DNA of 64,000 bases from Collibacillus ludicampi (lineage in GTDB: Bacteria > Bacillota > Bacilli > Tumebacillales > BOQE01). The stretch is from positions 3,194,710-3,258,709 of the forward strand of contig NZ_BOQE01000001.1 of NCBI RefSeq assembly GCF_023705585.1, read 5' to 3'. Below are positions 1 to 8,165 of the stretch, piece after piece. Every line of letters starts with the position of its first letter. The stretch's first letter is position 1. Both the position numbers and the translations under genes were made by a program. Below the pieces are notes generated by a model, which was not told where the DNA came from, made no database searches, and was given only the letters and a program-made list of their open reading frames with translations.

Positions 1-336
1 CTGGATGAAATCCGCGGACTTATGATCGGTACGCGGCCGTTTGGTGGAGAGGCGTGTGTGGACGTTGAGGGGTATGTTACTTCTTATGAGATCGCAATGA
101 GGAAATGGAGAGAGAAAGCAGAGCGACTCAAGTCCGAGAAAGAAGCTATTGAGCAGGCACTGGATGAACTGAAGTCGTATGCGCCTCATTTGGAACAATT
201 ATTGCGAATGAGATACATCGAGAAGAGAAGTGTGCTTGAAGTAGCGCAGAAACTTAGTATTTCGGAGAGGACACATGACTACTGGAAGAGGGAGGCCATC
301 TGCGAGTTTGCTATGTTGGTGGGAATTATAGATTGA
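1..336 (+). CDS. ArpU/sigma-70 region 4-like phage regulator (5' end outside window)
   Basis: The reading frame is open from the first base; an ATG at 22 is possible but has no Shine-Dalgarno, so the gene probably starts upstream. The visible protein is mostly helical, with a coiled-coil-like stretch rich in Lys and Glu. It ends in a helix-turn-helix of the sigma-70 region 4 type (LRMRYIEKRSVLEVAQKL, then SISERTHDYWKRE). Small proteins of this form (ArpU/RinA-like) control late genes in phages of Gram-positive bacteria. The position beside other phage remnants fits that role. The exact family is inferred. Confidence 0.6.
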   Translation: MDEIRGLMIGTRPFGGEACVDVEGYVTSYEIAMRKWREKAERLKSEKEAIEQALDELKSYAPHLEQLLRMRYIEKRSVLEVAQKLSISERTHDYWKREAICEFAMLVGIID

Positions 337-351
337 TGATGTATTTCCGTA

Positions 352-388
352 AAAAAGTGTACCGAAATTCAAACCGGTACACTTTTTC
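352..388. terminator. Bidirectional intrinsic terminator
   Basis: A 13-bp perfect inverted repeat (AAAAAGTGTACCG and CGGTACACTTTTT) with a 10-nt loop. It carries a T-run on either strand, so it can end the regulator on the left and the convergent His-rich gene on the right. Confidence 0.85.
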
Positions 389-391
389 TAT

Positions 392-646
392 TTATGCTTG
401 GAAGTTTATCGACTGACTAGAAGAGAAGTCAGTACTAATGGTTGTACCTGAACTATCGTAGGTGCTAGAAACAGTTTGTTGAGATTGATTTTGCTGATTA
501 GATACCTGCTGTACTTTCCCATGATGTCCATGTCCATGCCTGTGAGATCCGTGCACTTGTTGTTTATTTGTTTGCTCATGTACTCGATTCTGACGATGGA
601 TACCATAAGGTACAGAGTTTGGAGAAGAAATATTGGAAATATTCAT
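392..646 (-). CDS. Small His/Gln/Ser-rich protein, function unknown
   Basis: An 84-residue protein with a textbook Shine-Dalgarno (AAAGGAGG, 8 nt before the ATG) and a shared terminator at its 3' end, so it is very likely expressed. The middle is a His/Gly/Lys run (SHRHGHGHHGK) followed by a Gln/Asn/Ser-rich tail. No membrane segment or known domain is visible. The His cluster could bind a metal such as Ni or Zn, but this is only inference from composition. I do not recognise the family. Confidence 0.6.
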   Translation of the reverse strand: MNISNISSPNSVPYGIHRQNRVHEQTNKQQVHGSHRHGHGHHGKVQQVSNQQNQSQQTVSSTYDSSGTTISTDFSSSQSINFQA

Positions 647-840
647 TTATTTTACCTCCTTTCCCTTTTGAATCTTACATGAAAATTGTGGAATAAATAT
701 GAAAAACTAGTCAAAGAGTTCTTTGAAGATAAATCATGAACGTCCGTTGCGGTTTCAGTTAGCGATGTAGGTGGAGATTACGGAAGGGTGATAAAATATT
801 GAAATATATATCTGAAAAGCGAAGGGAGGAATAAAGTCTC

Positions 841-1197
841 ATGAAAATTCTACAAACCTACGTACGTGTTTATGTAAATGAAATAGATTCAGCTGTAGAT
901 TTTTATGAAAATTTACTAGGTGTTAAGTCAGATTTACGATTTCAATACCCCGAGGTGGGACTGGAACTTGCTTCAGTCGGTCATATACTTATTCTTGCGG
1001 GTACAGACGAATCCTTAGCACCGTTTAAGGCAACAAAAGCAACTTTTAAGGTCGATTCGATCGAGGAATTTCAAACATACTTAATAAATTCTGGAGCATT
1101 GATTCTTAGAGGTCCACAGAGAGTACCGACGGGAACAAACATGACCGTTAAACATCCGGATGGATCCATATTTGAATATGTGGAACATCATAAGTAA
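841..1197 (+). CDS. VOC-family (glyoxalase/bleomycin-resistance fold) protein
   Basis: A 118-residue single-domain protein with the vicinal-oxygen-chelate pattern: an N-terminal strand, a DFYENLLGVK helix, a central beta sheet and a C-terminal DPDG-like turn (KHPDGSIFEYVEH) ending with the usual metal-ligand Glu. Shine-Dalgarno GGGAGGA precedes the ATG. VOC proteins act as metal-dependent isomerases, dioxygenases or drug-binding proteins, and the substrate cannot be told from sequence. It stands alone, in AT-richer DNA than the later operons. Confidence 0.8.
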   Translation: MKILQTYVRVYVNEIDSAVDFYENLLGVKSDLRFQYPEVGLELASVGHILILAGTDESLAPFKATKATFKVDSIEEFQTYLINSGALILRGPQRVPTGTNMTVKHPDGSIFEYVEHHK

Positions 1198-1358
1198 GAT
1201 TGTAGTTCAGTAGCGCTTCTTTTGCGGTTTCATTGCGGAATCTTTGCGGTTTTTGAGGATCTTGACATGCTAATATGGTATTGTGGTGATGGTACGGGCG
1301 TCTGTTCAACATCATCGCAATTTCTTCATCACTTTTTCGCCGATTACCATTTTATTTA

Positions 1359-1390
1359 GGCCGTCTGGAAACAGGCGGTCTTAACTTTTT
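1359..1390 (+). terminator. Hairpin, orphan copy of the yjcZ terminator
   Basis: GGCCGTCTG-GAAA-CAGGCGGTC stem-loop followed by TTAACTTTTT. The stem and the bases before it (ACTTTTTCGC) match the terminator after the yjcZ gene at 1664, so this copy probably belonged to a neighbouring yjcZ gene that has been lost. Confidence 0.6.
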
Positions 1391-1466
1391 GCTCTGGTTG
1401 TTAGCCGTTCCACGAATCCACACCCCTCGATAACATTTAACATCTTGATTTTGAGGGGTGAAGATC

Positions 1467-1598
1467 ATGTACGGTACTTTTGGAGGATACACTCACTGGG
1501 CAATAGTCTTCCTTATCATCTTCGTTTTGTTCTTCTTGCTTGTTCCTGGTATCTCTGGTGGATATGGAGCGGCAGGTGCAGGTGCATACGGCTACTAA
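1467..1598 (+). CDS. YjcZ-family small sporulation membrane protein
   Basis: A 43-residue protein with the family layout: MYGTFGGYTHWAIVF start, one hydrophobic helix (FLIIFVLFFLLVPG), then a Gly/Ala/Tyr tail (GAAGAGAYGY). Shine-Dalgarno GAGGGGTGA lies just upstream. In Bacillus, YjcZ/YhxC-type miniproteins are made during sporulation and sit in the membrane or spore. The window holds one more intact paralogue (39139) and two broken ones (37171, 37464). Confidence 0.8.
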   Translation: MYGTFGGYTHWAIVFLIIFVLFFLLVPGISGGYGAAGAGAYGY

Positions 1599-1663
1599 TA
1601 TGCGGACGTACAGTCGCAAAAAGACAGCATAACTTTTCAATACTTTTTCGCTGATCGACTAGT

Positions 1664-1690
1664 GGCCGTCTGATTACCAGGCGGTCTTTT
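1664..1690 (+). terminator. Intrinsic terminator of yjcZ
   Basis: GGCCGTCTG-ATTAC-CAGGCGGTC stem followed by TTTT, 65 nt after the yjcZ stop codon. Confidence 0.75.
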
Positions 1691-1883
1691 AATCTACTTT
1701 CCACGTAATTCATATAGATCACTCCAGACCTCTCCTAGTATGAGTCAGCATTCAACCTGTATCAGGGGCAAATGGTACAGGAAGCTCATTGCCCTTTTCC
1801 CGCGATCCCAGCGGGTAAGGTCTGGATCGGGACGGTGATGCCTCTACCGCAATAATTGAGGCTCTTGGCATTGGCTTTACTCT

Positions 1884-2367
1884 AAAAAAAGAGCCACCTA
1901 ATCGGTGGCCAATAAAAGATGTAGGAGGCAACCAAAGCACAGGTAAAATGAAAAACGGCAATATATAGTATCGTTTGAACGCATGTAAGTTATTCGAAAA
2001 GATTCATAAAAAATGCCATCTAATCGGTGGCAAATGGATAGAAAGGGAGAGTTCTTTGCACGCATTAAAAAGTATCTCTAATCCACAGAAAAATATACAA
2101 GAGTAAAACCCCGTTCTTCTCGGCGTTGGGGACTGATTGGTTGAGGGTCAAGGGAAGCGACCTGTTCGATCCAGGTGCCCAAGAACATGGTTTCTGCACT
2201 GCCATGTCCTTACCGATCGAACCCAGAACGCTGAGATGAAATGGTGGCATAAAAAGAGCCACCTAATTGGTGGCTTGTGGAATGGAGGAGCCAAGTGCAT
2301 GGCACAATTAGTAAAAGTATCGCCGTATCGACGGGGAAATAAACCTAAACGAGAAAGGTTGATTTGA
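1884..2367. repeat. Three copies of a hairpin-RBS-miniORF unit
   Basis: GCC(A)(C/T)C-TAATY-GGTGGC hairpins at 1893-1909, 2015-2031 and 2258-2274, each with an A-run on the left. On the minus strand each would read as a terminator. Spacings are 122 and 243 nt. Each hairpin is followed by a purine-rich Shine-Dalgarno and related coding text beginning near GCAC; only the third unit keeps a clean ATG-started miniORF (2299-2367). The stretch 1691-2298 otherwise holds no gene I can support. Confidence 0.6.
2299..2367 (+). CDS. 22-residue basic phage-type miniprotein
   Basis: ATG preceded by AATGGAGGAG at normal spacing and by the third copy of the hairpin repeat. The product is short and strongly basic (about one third Arg or Lys). 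The stop codon lies 1 nt before the next gene's GTG, as in a translationally coupled phage operon. Function unknown. Confidence 0.4.
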   Translation: MAQLVKVSPYRRGNKPKRERLI

Positions 2368-2368
2368 G

Positions 2369-2584
2369 GTGAATAAGCAAAAGGTTGAGAGCAAGTCCGC
2401 ACAGCCGGATATGTGTCGCGCGTGCGTGTGGGGACGGTGGGACGGGTTGAAGCAGTATTGTAGCAGGATACCGTGTGTCATTGAACGAGGGGAAGAAAAT
2501 CGGTTAGATTTTAGGGAGCTGAGACGGATGATGAGTGAGTATCCGAGGGGAGAAAACAAACTCCTAGCAAGAACACTTCGCTAG
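2369..2584 (+). CDS. Small four-Cys protein of phage type
   Basis: A 71-residue protein with GTG start directly after the previous miniORF. It has a Cys arrangement CRACVWG...YCSRIPC at residues 16-37 that looks like a treble-clef or short zinc finger. Phages of Bacillales often encode small proteins of this kind, with no known function. The stop codon lies inside the 3' arm of a hairpin (2566-2590). Confidence 0.45.
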   Translation: MNKQKVESKSAQPDMCRACVWGRWDGLKQYCSRIPCVIERGEENRLDFRELRRMMSEYPRGENKLLARTLR

Positions 2585-2738
2585 GAGTTGTGGCACAATG
2601 TTGCCCGAGTGCGGAGAGCTGTCCTGCTTTATGAGCAGAGACGATATACTCTATGCAAAAGGATGTGTTCATATTCTTCTGAGTGAGTATCCAAAAAGAA
2701 AGAAAAGAAACTCCTAGGGAGGGCACAACACTAGGAGT
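2527..2738. repeat. Duplicated hairpin segment
   Basis: GAGTGAGTATCC followed some 20 nt later by ACTCCTAG...CTAGGAGT occurs twice (2533-2590 and 2679-2737). The first copy forms a longer stem (ACTCCTAGC/GCTAGGAGT). The second is diverged. This is probably a local duplication of a gene 3' end with its terminator. Confidence 0.55.
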
Positions 2739-2915
2739 TAGAGTAAAGAAATGCAAGTAGATGGAGAGCAGACTCTCAGTTTGAGGGGGACAATAAATTT
2801 TATGCAGAAGAATTCGTTCCTGTTTGAAACAAGTGACTATTGGTGTGTCGGAATTTGACGGAAAGTATTTGTAGGAAATATCTCTTGCCGAATATTGAGG
2901 CTGGAGGGGATTATA

Positions 2916-3119
2916 TTGAGAGAAGCAGAGGCAAAAATAATCGAGTTTGTGAAAGGTCTATCAGAAAAAGAAGCAAAAGAACGTTTAGCAAAAATCTTTA
3001 TTCTTGTATCGAGTATAGGATATGGCGGATATACCAAAGAGAAATGCTTCGATGATATCAGGAAAATGTACTTACAAGACGTAGCATTAAATGGAATATT
3101 CGAGAACGAAAAACTATAG
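2916..3119 (+). CDS. Small helical protein, function unknown
   Basis: 67 residues from a TTG that has GGAGGGG six bases upstream; the alternative TTG at 2895 lacks one. The sequence is charged and helical (LSEKEAKERLAKIF), with Gly/Tyr in the middle. It ends 1 nt inside a good terminator. No family recognised. Confidence 0.45.
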   Translation: MREAEAKIIEFVKGLSEKEAKERLAKIFILVSSIGYGGYTKEKCFDDIRKMYLQDVALNGIFENEKL

Positions 3120-3141
3120 CACCTCCGGGTGCTTTTTCTTT
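3118..3141 (+). terminator. Intrinsic terminator
   Basis: AGCACC-TCCG-GGTGCT stem followed by TTTTCTTTT, overlapping the stop codon of the preceding small gene. A second short stem (CCACC/GGTGG) lies at 3155-3172. Confidence 0.8.
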
Positions 3142-3393
3142 TGCACAAAAAGAACCACCGGCGAGGGTGGCGTATCACATGAAGAAATTTAAAACCGATT
3201 CTTTTATTGCCAAGAAGGGTGCTATACCTACAGCTAAAAACGCGAGAGTGATTCCGGTTAGAAAGTTGATAATAGGTTTCATGTGGGCCATCCCCTTTGG
3301 AAAATGTATTGTAATTAATATTACGTATACGAAATATATATGTCAAATAATTATTTGTTGGATAATAATTGTGAATTACTGTAAATCAACGGA

Positions 3394-3480
3394 ATGAGCG
3401 CTTTAGAGGTTCGAAAAGAAGTGGCGGGACTCCTTGGCCACGGCCGCGATGATGTAACCAGAATCTATTTAAGTAGGTGA
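3394..3480 (+). pseudogene. C-terminal scrap of a tyrosine recombinase
   Basis: 28 codons matching the end of phage integrases: VAGLLGHGRDDVTRIYL carries the conserved LGHxR...Y block with the GH and catalytic Tyr. Nothing homologous lies upstream (3142-3393 is AT-rich with no gene), so it is a remnant of a lost integrase. It marks an old integration boundary. Confidence 0.65.
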
Positions 3481-3822
3481 TCATCTTGGTTTTCTTTTTG
3501 TTTCAGGATTTCTTGTAGCAGTTCGCGGATGGTTTCTGCACGACATGGGGATTTGCTATCATAAATGATGATTAAAGTCAAATCAGAATTTTTTAGAAAC
3601 AAGAAGATAAAGATTGAATTTAAATGAATAATATATACAACCATTGATATCAGTATAAAATACATTTTTGAAAATACTAAAAATATACTAAAATATTAAT
3701 AAAAATGGTTATTTTTGAATTTCAGGGCGTATGAAAGAGTTGATCAACAAGGGGGAGAACCGTCAGCCGAAAATACTGAACGCCCAGGTCTTTGTGATCT
3801 CTGATAGGAAGCTGGGGAAGAA

Positions 3823-4059
3823 GTGGCAGCATGGATCATACCGGAGGACGAAATCACCGTCGTTTCCTCTTTCAAGATCCGTCTGACCGCACCGATCCCG
3901 CCAGGGGAGATCATCACCTTACGGCTGGAGGCGCGGCGCTTTTCCCCCGAGGTCGGCGTCTTCCGTGGACATTGCAGTATGAACGGCAAGACCGTCGCCC
4001 ACGCCAGCCTGACCATCGCCAAGGCCAAGCTGGACAAATACGTTGATGTCCCCTGGTAG
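3823..4059 (+). pseudogene. Truncated hot-dog (FabZ/thioesterase-like) domain
   Basis: About 78 codons from a GTG with GGGGAAG upstream. The pattern VVSSFKIRLTAPIPPGEIIT, then a strand with FRGHCSMNGKTVAHASLTIA, is the second half of a hot-dog fold of the 3-hydroxyacyl-ACP dehydratase type. Complete proteins have around 140 residues, so the N-terminal half is missing; the upstream frame holds stop codons. The DNA is clearly GC-richer than its surroundings and continues into the crotonase gene 23 nt downstream, so both came in as one fragment of a fatty-acid or aromatic-degradation operon. Confidence 0.55.
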
Positions 4060-4082
4060 GGGACGCCGGGAGGTACATCCTT

Positions 4083-4853
4083 ATGAGCAATGTTCTCTAT
4101 GAAAAACGCGATGGCGTGGCCTATGTCACCCTCAACCGCCCCGAGGCGATGAATGCCATTGACGAGGCCACCAACGCGGAACTGGAGGAAGTGTGGCGGG
4201 ATTTCGCCGCCGACGATGCCGTGGATGTGGCCATTTTAACCGGCAGCGGGCGGGCTTTTTGCGCCGGCGCCGATCTGAAGACCTTTATCCCCAAGTGGGA
4301 GGGGGCCAACATGCTGGATGTCCGCAAGAATATCCCCCATGGCCTCGGCGGTGGGCTGACTCGTGGGCAGCACCGTATCTACAAGCCCATCATTGCCGCG
4401 ATCAACGGCTATGCCGTCGGCGCCGGCCTGGAAATCGCCCTGGCCTGTGATATCCGCATCGCTTCCGAAAAGGCCAAATTCGGTGTCTTCGAGGTGCGCT
4501 ATGGCCTGCACCAAGGCGATGGCGGCCTGGTCCGCCTGGTGGCGGTGGCCGGGGTCGGCGTGGCCCTTGATCTCACCCTGACAGGGCGGGAGGTCTCGGC
4601 CCAGGAGGCGCTCGCGCTAAGACTGGTCACCCGCGTCGTGCCGCCGGAAGAACTGATGCAGGCCGCCGAGGAGACGGCGCGCATGATACGGTGCAACAGC
4701 CGCAATGCCGTTCGGTCCGCCAAGGAGACCATCCTTGAACTGATCGGACGCCCACTGGACGACGCACTGAGGCTGGAGACGCTATACGGCTATTCGAGTC
4801 TAGGGGACTTCGCCGATGCCCGTGCAAGGCTCGCCCAGTTTGTAAAGAAATAG
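4083..4853 (+). CDS. Enoyl-CoA hydratase/isomerase (crotonase) family protein
   Basis: A 256-residue full-length crotonase. Oxyanion-hole segments are visible: GRAFCAGADLK (residues about 57-67) and the AVGAGLEIALACD block (around 113-125) with the second backbone NH donor. The family hydrates or isomerises acyl-CoA double bonds. The usual catalytic Glu of hydratases is not clearly present in the VFEVRYGLHQGDGG segment, so the exact reaction is open. Weak Shine-Dalgarno (GGGAGG). High GC and lack of a partner operon suggest horizontal transfer; it may be expressed poorly or not at all. Confidence 0.8.
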   Translation: MSNVLYEKRDGVAYVTLNRPEAMNAIDEATNAELEEVWRDFAADDAVDVAILTGSGRAFCAGADLKTFIPKWEGANMLDVRKNIPHGLGGGLTRGQHRIYKPIIAAINGYAVGAGLEIALACDIRIASEKAKFGVFEVRYGLHQGDGGLVRLVAVAGVGVALDLTLTGREVSAQEALALRLVTRVVPPEELMQAAEETARMIRCNSRNAVRSAKETILELIGRPLDDALRLETLYGYSSLGDFADARARLAQFVKK

Positions 4854-4952
4854 GCCCTGTACCAGCGAAGCTGACACCAGGGGCAAAGGTAGTGTCAATA
4901 TTTTTGTCGTGGGGACGTTTATAAAAACTTATGATGATTTGTATTGATGTAC

Positions 4953-4995
4953 AAAAACCTGGTGACTCCTTAGAGTAGGAAACATCAGGTTTTTT
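4953..4995 (+). terminator. Intrinsic terminator
   Basis: AAAACCTGGTG and CATCAGGTTTT arms (one G-T pair) with a T-run. It lies 100 nt after the crotonase gene. The rest of 4996-5278 is AT-rich with no gene I can support. Confidence 0.6.
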
Positions 4996-5278
4996 CTCGT
5001 ATGTATTCGCTTAGCGTATATTTTCGTTAAAATGTTGGCGGTACCCCTATTACTACCCCAAAAGTTTCATGGATCGAAATAACGATGATTATATCGCAGG
5101 ACAAAAGGAAATTAAGATTCTGAAAAACAAGGTAAAACAAATAACAAAATGAATGTGAAAAGCAAAAGGATTATATAGTTTTTAAAGCTGTAAACATCCA
5201 ATTAGATCACCCCTAAATAATTCTATTTCAGCAAGGATTGTCTGAATTCGAGGGGATACCCAGATGGAGGTGGGGGAA

Positions 5279-5548
5279 ATGTGGCAACGAGCAAGAAGTC
5301 CTGATCCGTTGAACTTTGGCTAGCGAGCGGCGGGAGGATGAAACTTAAAGAGATTGCCGATGCGCTTGGTGTTTCAGAGGATACAGTTCGAGGGTGAAAA
5401 GCCAAGGATGAGTTCGGAGAAGTATCAAGTCCCTTTTCAGATCATCAAGGAGTATGCAGCAAAGAACAAGTGGACGGAGAAGAGGAACAAACATCGTACT
5501 ACCGACGAACAAAAAACAACTGAAAAAAAAGCGGAAATTTATAAGTGA
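5279..5548 (+). pseudogene. Phage terminase small subunit (PBSX XtmA-like), broken
   Basis: ATG with GGAGGTGGGGG upstream starts RARSPDPL, then a frameshift leads into ELWLASGGRMKLKEIADALG, then VSEDTVRG, a TGA stop where Trp is expected, and KAKDEFG. This is the N-terminal HTH of PBSX-type small terminases, normally ending GWKAKD. There are therefore at least one frameshift and one nonsense codon (5395). The 3' part is not recognisable. Confidence 0.6.
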
Positions 5549-5686
5549 CGACATCGCCAAAGCGACTGCTCGTCATTTTTTTTGTCCGCTAAACTATTTG
5601 GATGTGATCAAGCGGGTCCTTTCGGCCTCTGACGAGTTATACCACTTTTATTCTCCCGTCTCTCTTATTAGAGGGAGGTGAAATTC

Positions 5687-5848
5687 ATGTTGGAAGGGAT
5701 CGGGCAGCTTGGGGGTAGAGGCGGAATAGGAGTTGTCATTCTGGGACTTATTGTTTGCTACTTTCTCCTTCAGTCGTGGAATGCAGGAGATCGGATTGGC
5801 GAAGAGAGCAATGACGTACGTTTCCGGCGCAAACACAATGACGATTAA
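5687..5848 (+). CDS. Small single-pass membrane protein
   Basis: 53 residues with GAGGGAGGTGA upstream of the ATG. A Gly-rich start is followed by one hydrophobic helix (GIGVVILGLIVCYFLLQSW) and a charged tail. It opens the run of genes that includes the ParM-like protein. Function unknown. Confidence 0.55.
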   Translation: MLEGIGQLGGRGGIGVVILGLIVCYFLLQSWNAGDRIGEESNDVRFRRKHNDD

Positions 5849-5863
5849 GGGGAAGGGCACAGG

Positions 5864-6055
5864 ATGGCTACGGTAAGAGGGGAAAAACGGAGAAAGAAAC
5901 GCTTGCGTCAACGTAAGAGGAGACGGGGCAATGTCGAAATCCAGATTTTTCAACCCAGTTTCCGGGAACGAGACGATCCACGCCCCGGTTGGTTGGTGGC
6001 AGTCGGGGAATGGATTCCAAATAAAAGGAAAAGCAAGGAAAGGAGCGGAAAGTAA
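5864..6055 (+). CDS. Very basic small protein before parM
   Basis: 63 residues; the N-terminal third is almost all Arg and Lys, suggesting nucleic-acid binding. GGGGAAGGGCACAGG precedes the ATG. Its stop codon ends 1 nt before the GTG of the ParM-like gene, so the two would be translationally coupled. In plasmid segregation operons a small DNA-binding adaptor (ParR-type) usually accompanies the actin-like filament protein. This gene sits where such a partner might be, but it shows no ParR-like fold signature. Confidence 0.4.
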   Translation: MATVRGEKRRKKRLRQRKRRRGNVEIQIFQPSFRERDDPRPGWLVAVGEWIPNKRKSKERSGK

Positions 6056-6056
6056 A

Positions 6057-7109
6057 GTGATTTTGGGTTTGGACTTAGGGTATGGATACGTAAAAGTCAC
6101 CAGCGACGGGAGGACGGTCCATACGTTCCCTTCGATTGTGGGATCAGGGAAAGAACGCCAATTCTCGGGCCTCTTTGGCTCAGGTCGCGGACTTGACGAG
6201 ATGGCGGTAGAAATCGACGGGAAGACCTACTATGTGGGGGAGCTGGCAGTGGCCGAGTCATATGATGCCAGCCGCGCTATTGATCGGAACAAAACCCATC
6301 ACGAGGCCACCCGTGTTCTTGTGGCCGCTGCAATATTGTTGGCGCAGCCACCGGTCGGTGAACCGATCAAACTGTTCACTGGGTTGCCTCTGGAATATGT
6401 AAGAGAGCAGAAAGACGTTTTTGCTGCCACCCTTCAAGAAATGCGGTTCACAGCGAAAGGGACATCGGGACCTTTTCAGGGGGTGGAACGGGAGATCCGA
6501 TTCGACACCGTGAAGGTTTTACCCCAAGCGATCGGTGCTGCCTATGCGGCTCTGATGGACGAGCAGGGGCGGCCTCGGTATCCCGAACTGGCTGTGGTAG
6601 AGGATCCGATGGCCCTGATCGACATTGGCTACCGGACGACGGACTTTACGGTGTTTCAGGTGCGGCCTCGCTTGCGTGTGTTGGAAGAACTGTCGGGAAC
6701 CGTCGCGGTGGGAGCCCATACTGTCTATAACATGGTTCGCGCCGCGTTTCCGGAAATTCCGGAACGGGATGTGGAGTCGGCCGTGTCGAGAGAGAATATC
6801 TGGATCAACGGACGGACATTGGACTTACGAAGAGAAGTGGCAGAGGTTAGAAAGTCGGTTGCCAAGACAATCGCTGACGAGGTGAAACATCGGTGGAGTG
6901 ATCGAATGGGCCGGATTCGGGTGGTGTTCTTGGCCGGTGGAGGAGCGAAACTTCTGCAGTCAGAACTTCAGACGCTGCATCCGGATGTGCGGTTGGTACC
7001 CGTGCCACAAGGAGCCAATGCTCTCGGGTTTTGGTTGATGGGTCGCATGGCTGAAATTCCAAAAGAAACGGCGGGGCCTCCCAGGCTGATGGTGCCGCAA
7101 CAGGCATAA
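6057..7109 (+). CDS. ParM/Alp-like actin-type segregation ATPase
   Basis: 350 residues from GTG 6057 (AGGAG 11 nt upstream); earlier in-frame starts would overlap the preceding gene. Actin-fold motifs: phosphate-1 loop LGLDLGYGYVKV at residues 3-14, phosphate-2 ALIDIGYRTTDF around 185-196, and adenosine motif VVFLAGGGAKLL around 288-299. ParM-like proteins polymerise and push plasmid copies or other mobile DNA to the cell poles. Finding one here suggests the element has an extrachromosomal, plasmid-like stage. Confidence 0.8.
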   Translation: MILGLDLGYGYVKVTSDGRTVHTFPSIVGSGKERQFSGLFGSGRGLDEMAVEIDGKTYYVGELAVAESYDASRAIDRNKTHHEATRVLVAAAILLAQPPVGEPIKLFTGLPLEYVREQKDVFAATLQEMRFTAKGTSGPFQGVEREIRFDTVKVLPQAIGAAYAALMDEQGRPRYPELAVVEDPMALIDIGYRTTDFTVFQVRPRLRVLEELSGTVAVGAHTVYNMVRAAFPEIPERDVESAVSRENIWINGRTLDLRREVAEVRKSVAKTIADEVKHRWSDRMGRIRVVFLAGGGAKLLQSELQTLHPDVRLVPVPQGANALGFWLMGRMAEIPKETAGPPRLMVPQQA

Positions 7110-7139
7110 GAACTCATCCAACAAGGAGGGGAGAGTTCG

Positions 7140-7703
7140 ATGGAACATAGGCAGGATCAATGGGCGTATCGACTTCTATGCGAGTACATTGAAACGCGGA
7201 AGAGACTACGGGCATACCATCAGGAGTTGACGCAGCGGATCAACCAGGGGGAAGAGTTGCTAAGAGGCGAACGTGAGTGGGTCGGGAGCATGCTGCATGA
7301 GTCAACGGAGGTGATACCGAAAATTGCCACGTACTGTTCGGTAGATCAGCTGGAGCCACGTGAACGACGCATGGTGCTGCGACTCCAACGACTTGCGCAT
7401 GGAAAAAAATCGAAGGTACAGCTCTGGGATAACGAATGGATGCAACGGCTTCCCGACCAAAGAGATTGGGAGGAAGAGCTGATCGCTAGACTGGATGGCG
7501 AAGAGTCGGAAGGAAAGATCAGCGTTTCTCTTTCGAATCTAGCTGAGAGACAGCGGGAAGCGATCGAAATGCTCGCTTCTGGAATGTCCTATTCCGATGT
7601 GGCTGAGATGATGTGTATCGCGAAAGGAAGTGTATCCAAACACCTACAGCTGGCTCGAAAAAAACTTGCCAGTGGTGCGCAGTTAGAGTGGTGCATAGAT
7701 TAG
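7140..7703 (+). CDS. Sigma-70 region 4-like transcriptional regulator
   Basis: 187 residues; AAGGAGGGG before the ATG. The N-terminal two thirds is helical and charged. The C-terminal HTH (LAERQREAIEMLASGMSYSD, then VAEMMCIAKGSVSKHLQLA) is the sigma-70 region 4 type also seen in ArpU-like phage and element regulators. It lies 30 nt after the ParM-like gene in the same direction and probably controls transfer or late functions of the element. Confidence 0.7.
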   Translation: MEHRQDQWAYRLLCEYIETRKRLRAYHQELTQRINQGEELLRGEREWVGSMLHESTEVIPKIATYCSVDQLEPRERRMVLRLQRLAHGKKSKVQLWDNEWMQRLPDQRDWEEELIARLDGEESEGKISVSLSNLAERQREAIEMLASGMSYSDVAEMMCIAKGSVSKHLQLARKKLASGAQLEWCID

Positions 7704-7773
7704 CGTTTTCAATCTATTACGAAAATCGTCTGAGAAATCCTTGATGCTTTTTCAGAGAGGAGAATTGCAGCAG

Positions 7774-8094
7774 ATGAAAGTTGACGATATTGGGGTAATC
7801 CACATACACGCACAAAAAGAGAATCATGATGATGCATATATCGTGGCGAATCGCACGGCATTGAAAAAACTAAAGGACTTGATTGATGGGGCCTTGCAAA
7901 AAGGAAAATCATGTGGAGAATTTATGCCGCAAGACGGAGAATGCTTTGATCTCTATATCATTGTGGATGATTCGGATTGGCAATCAGAATCTTGGAAACG
8001 CAGAGCGTTGCCGTATACCGATGAGATTGCCTCACATCCTCATAGAAAAGATGTTGTCTATCCTTGGATGGACACAAAACCTTCAGCACGATAA
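7774..8094 (+). CDS. Small acidic protein, function unknown
   Basis: 106 residues from ATG 7774 (GGAG 11 nt upstream; TTG 7741 is an alternative). The core AYIVANRTALKKLKDLIDGAL is followed by a beta-rich part (DLYIIVDDSDW). No known motif. Its position between the regulator and the amidoligase operon suggests an element function. Confidence 0.5.
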   Translation: MKVDDIGVIHIHAQKENHDDAYIVANRTALKKLKDLIDGALQKGKSCGEFMPQDGECFDLYIIVDDSDWQSESWKRRALPYTDEIASHPHRKDVVYPWMDTKPSAR

Positions 8095-8120
8095 ACCGAA
8101 CACCTATTTTTTCTTTCTCC

Positions 8121-8165
8121 CTCTCCTCTTAATGGGTGAATACCCAGGAAAGGAGAGGATTTTTA
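8121..8165 (+). promoter_or_regulatory. Leader hairpin hiding the ribosome binding site of the amidoligase
   Basis: CTCTCCT (8121-8127) pairs with AGGAGAG (8151-8157), which is also the Shine-Dalgarno. A small inner stem GGGT/ACCC lies between them. A T-run (TTTTT) and then the TTG start follow directly. The same design recurs at 11624, 45550 and 48022. Confidence 0.55.

Noticed and set aside
2837-3346. 169-codon minus-strand frame
   Set aside because: Covers the small TTG gene with a good Shine-Dalgarno and its terminator; composition is that of AT-rich antisense DNA, with no start signal.
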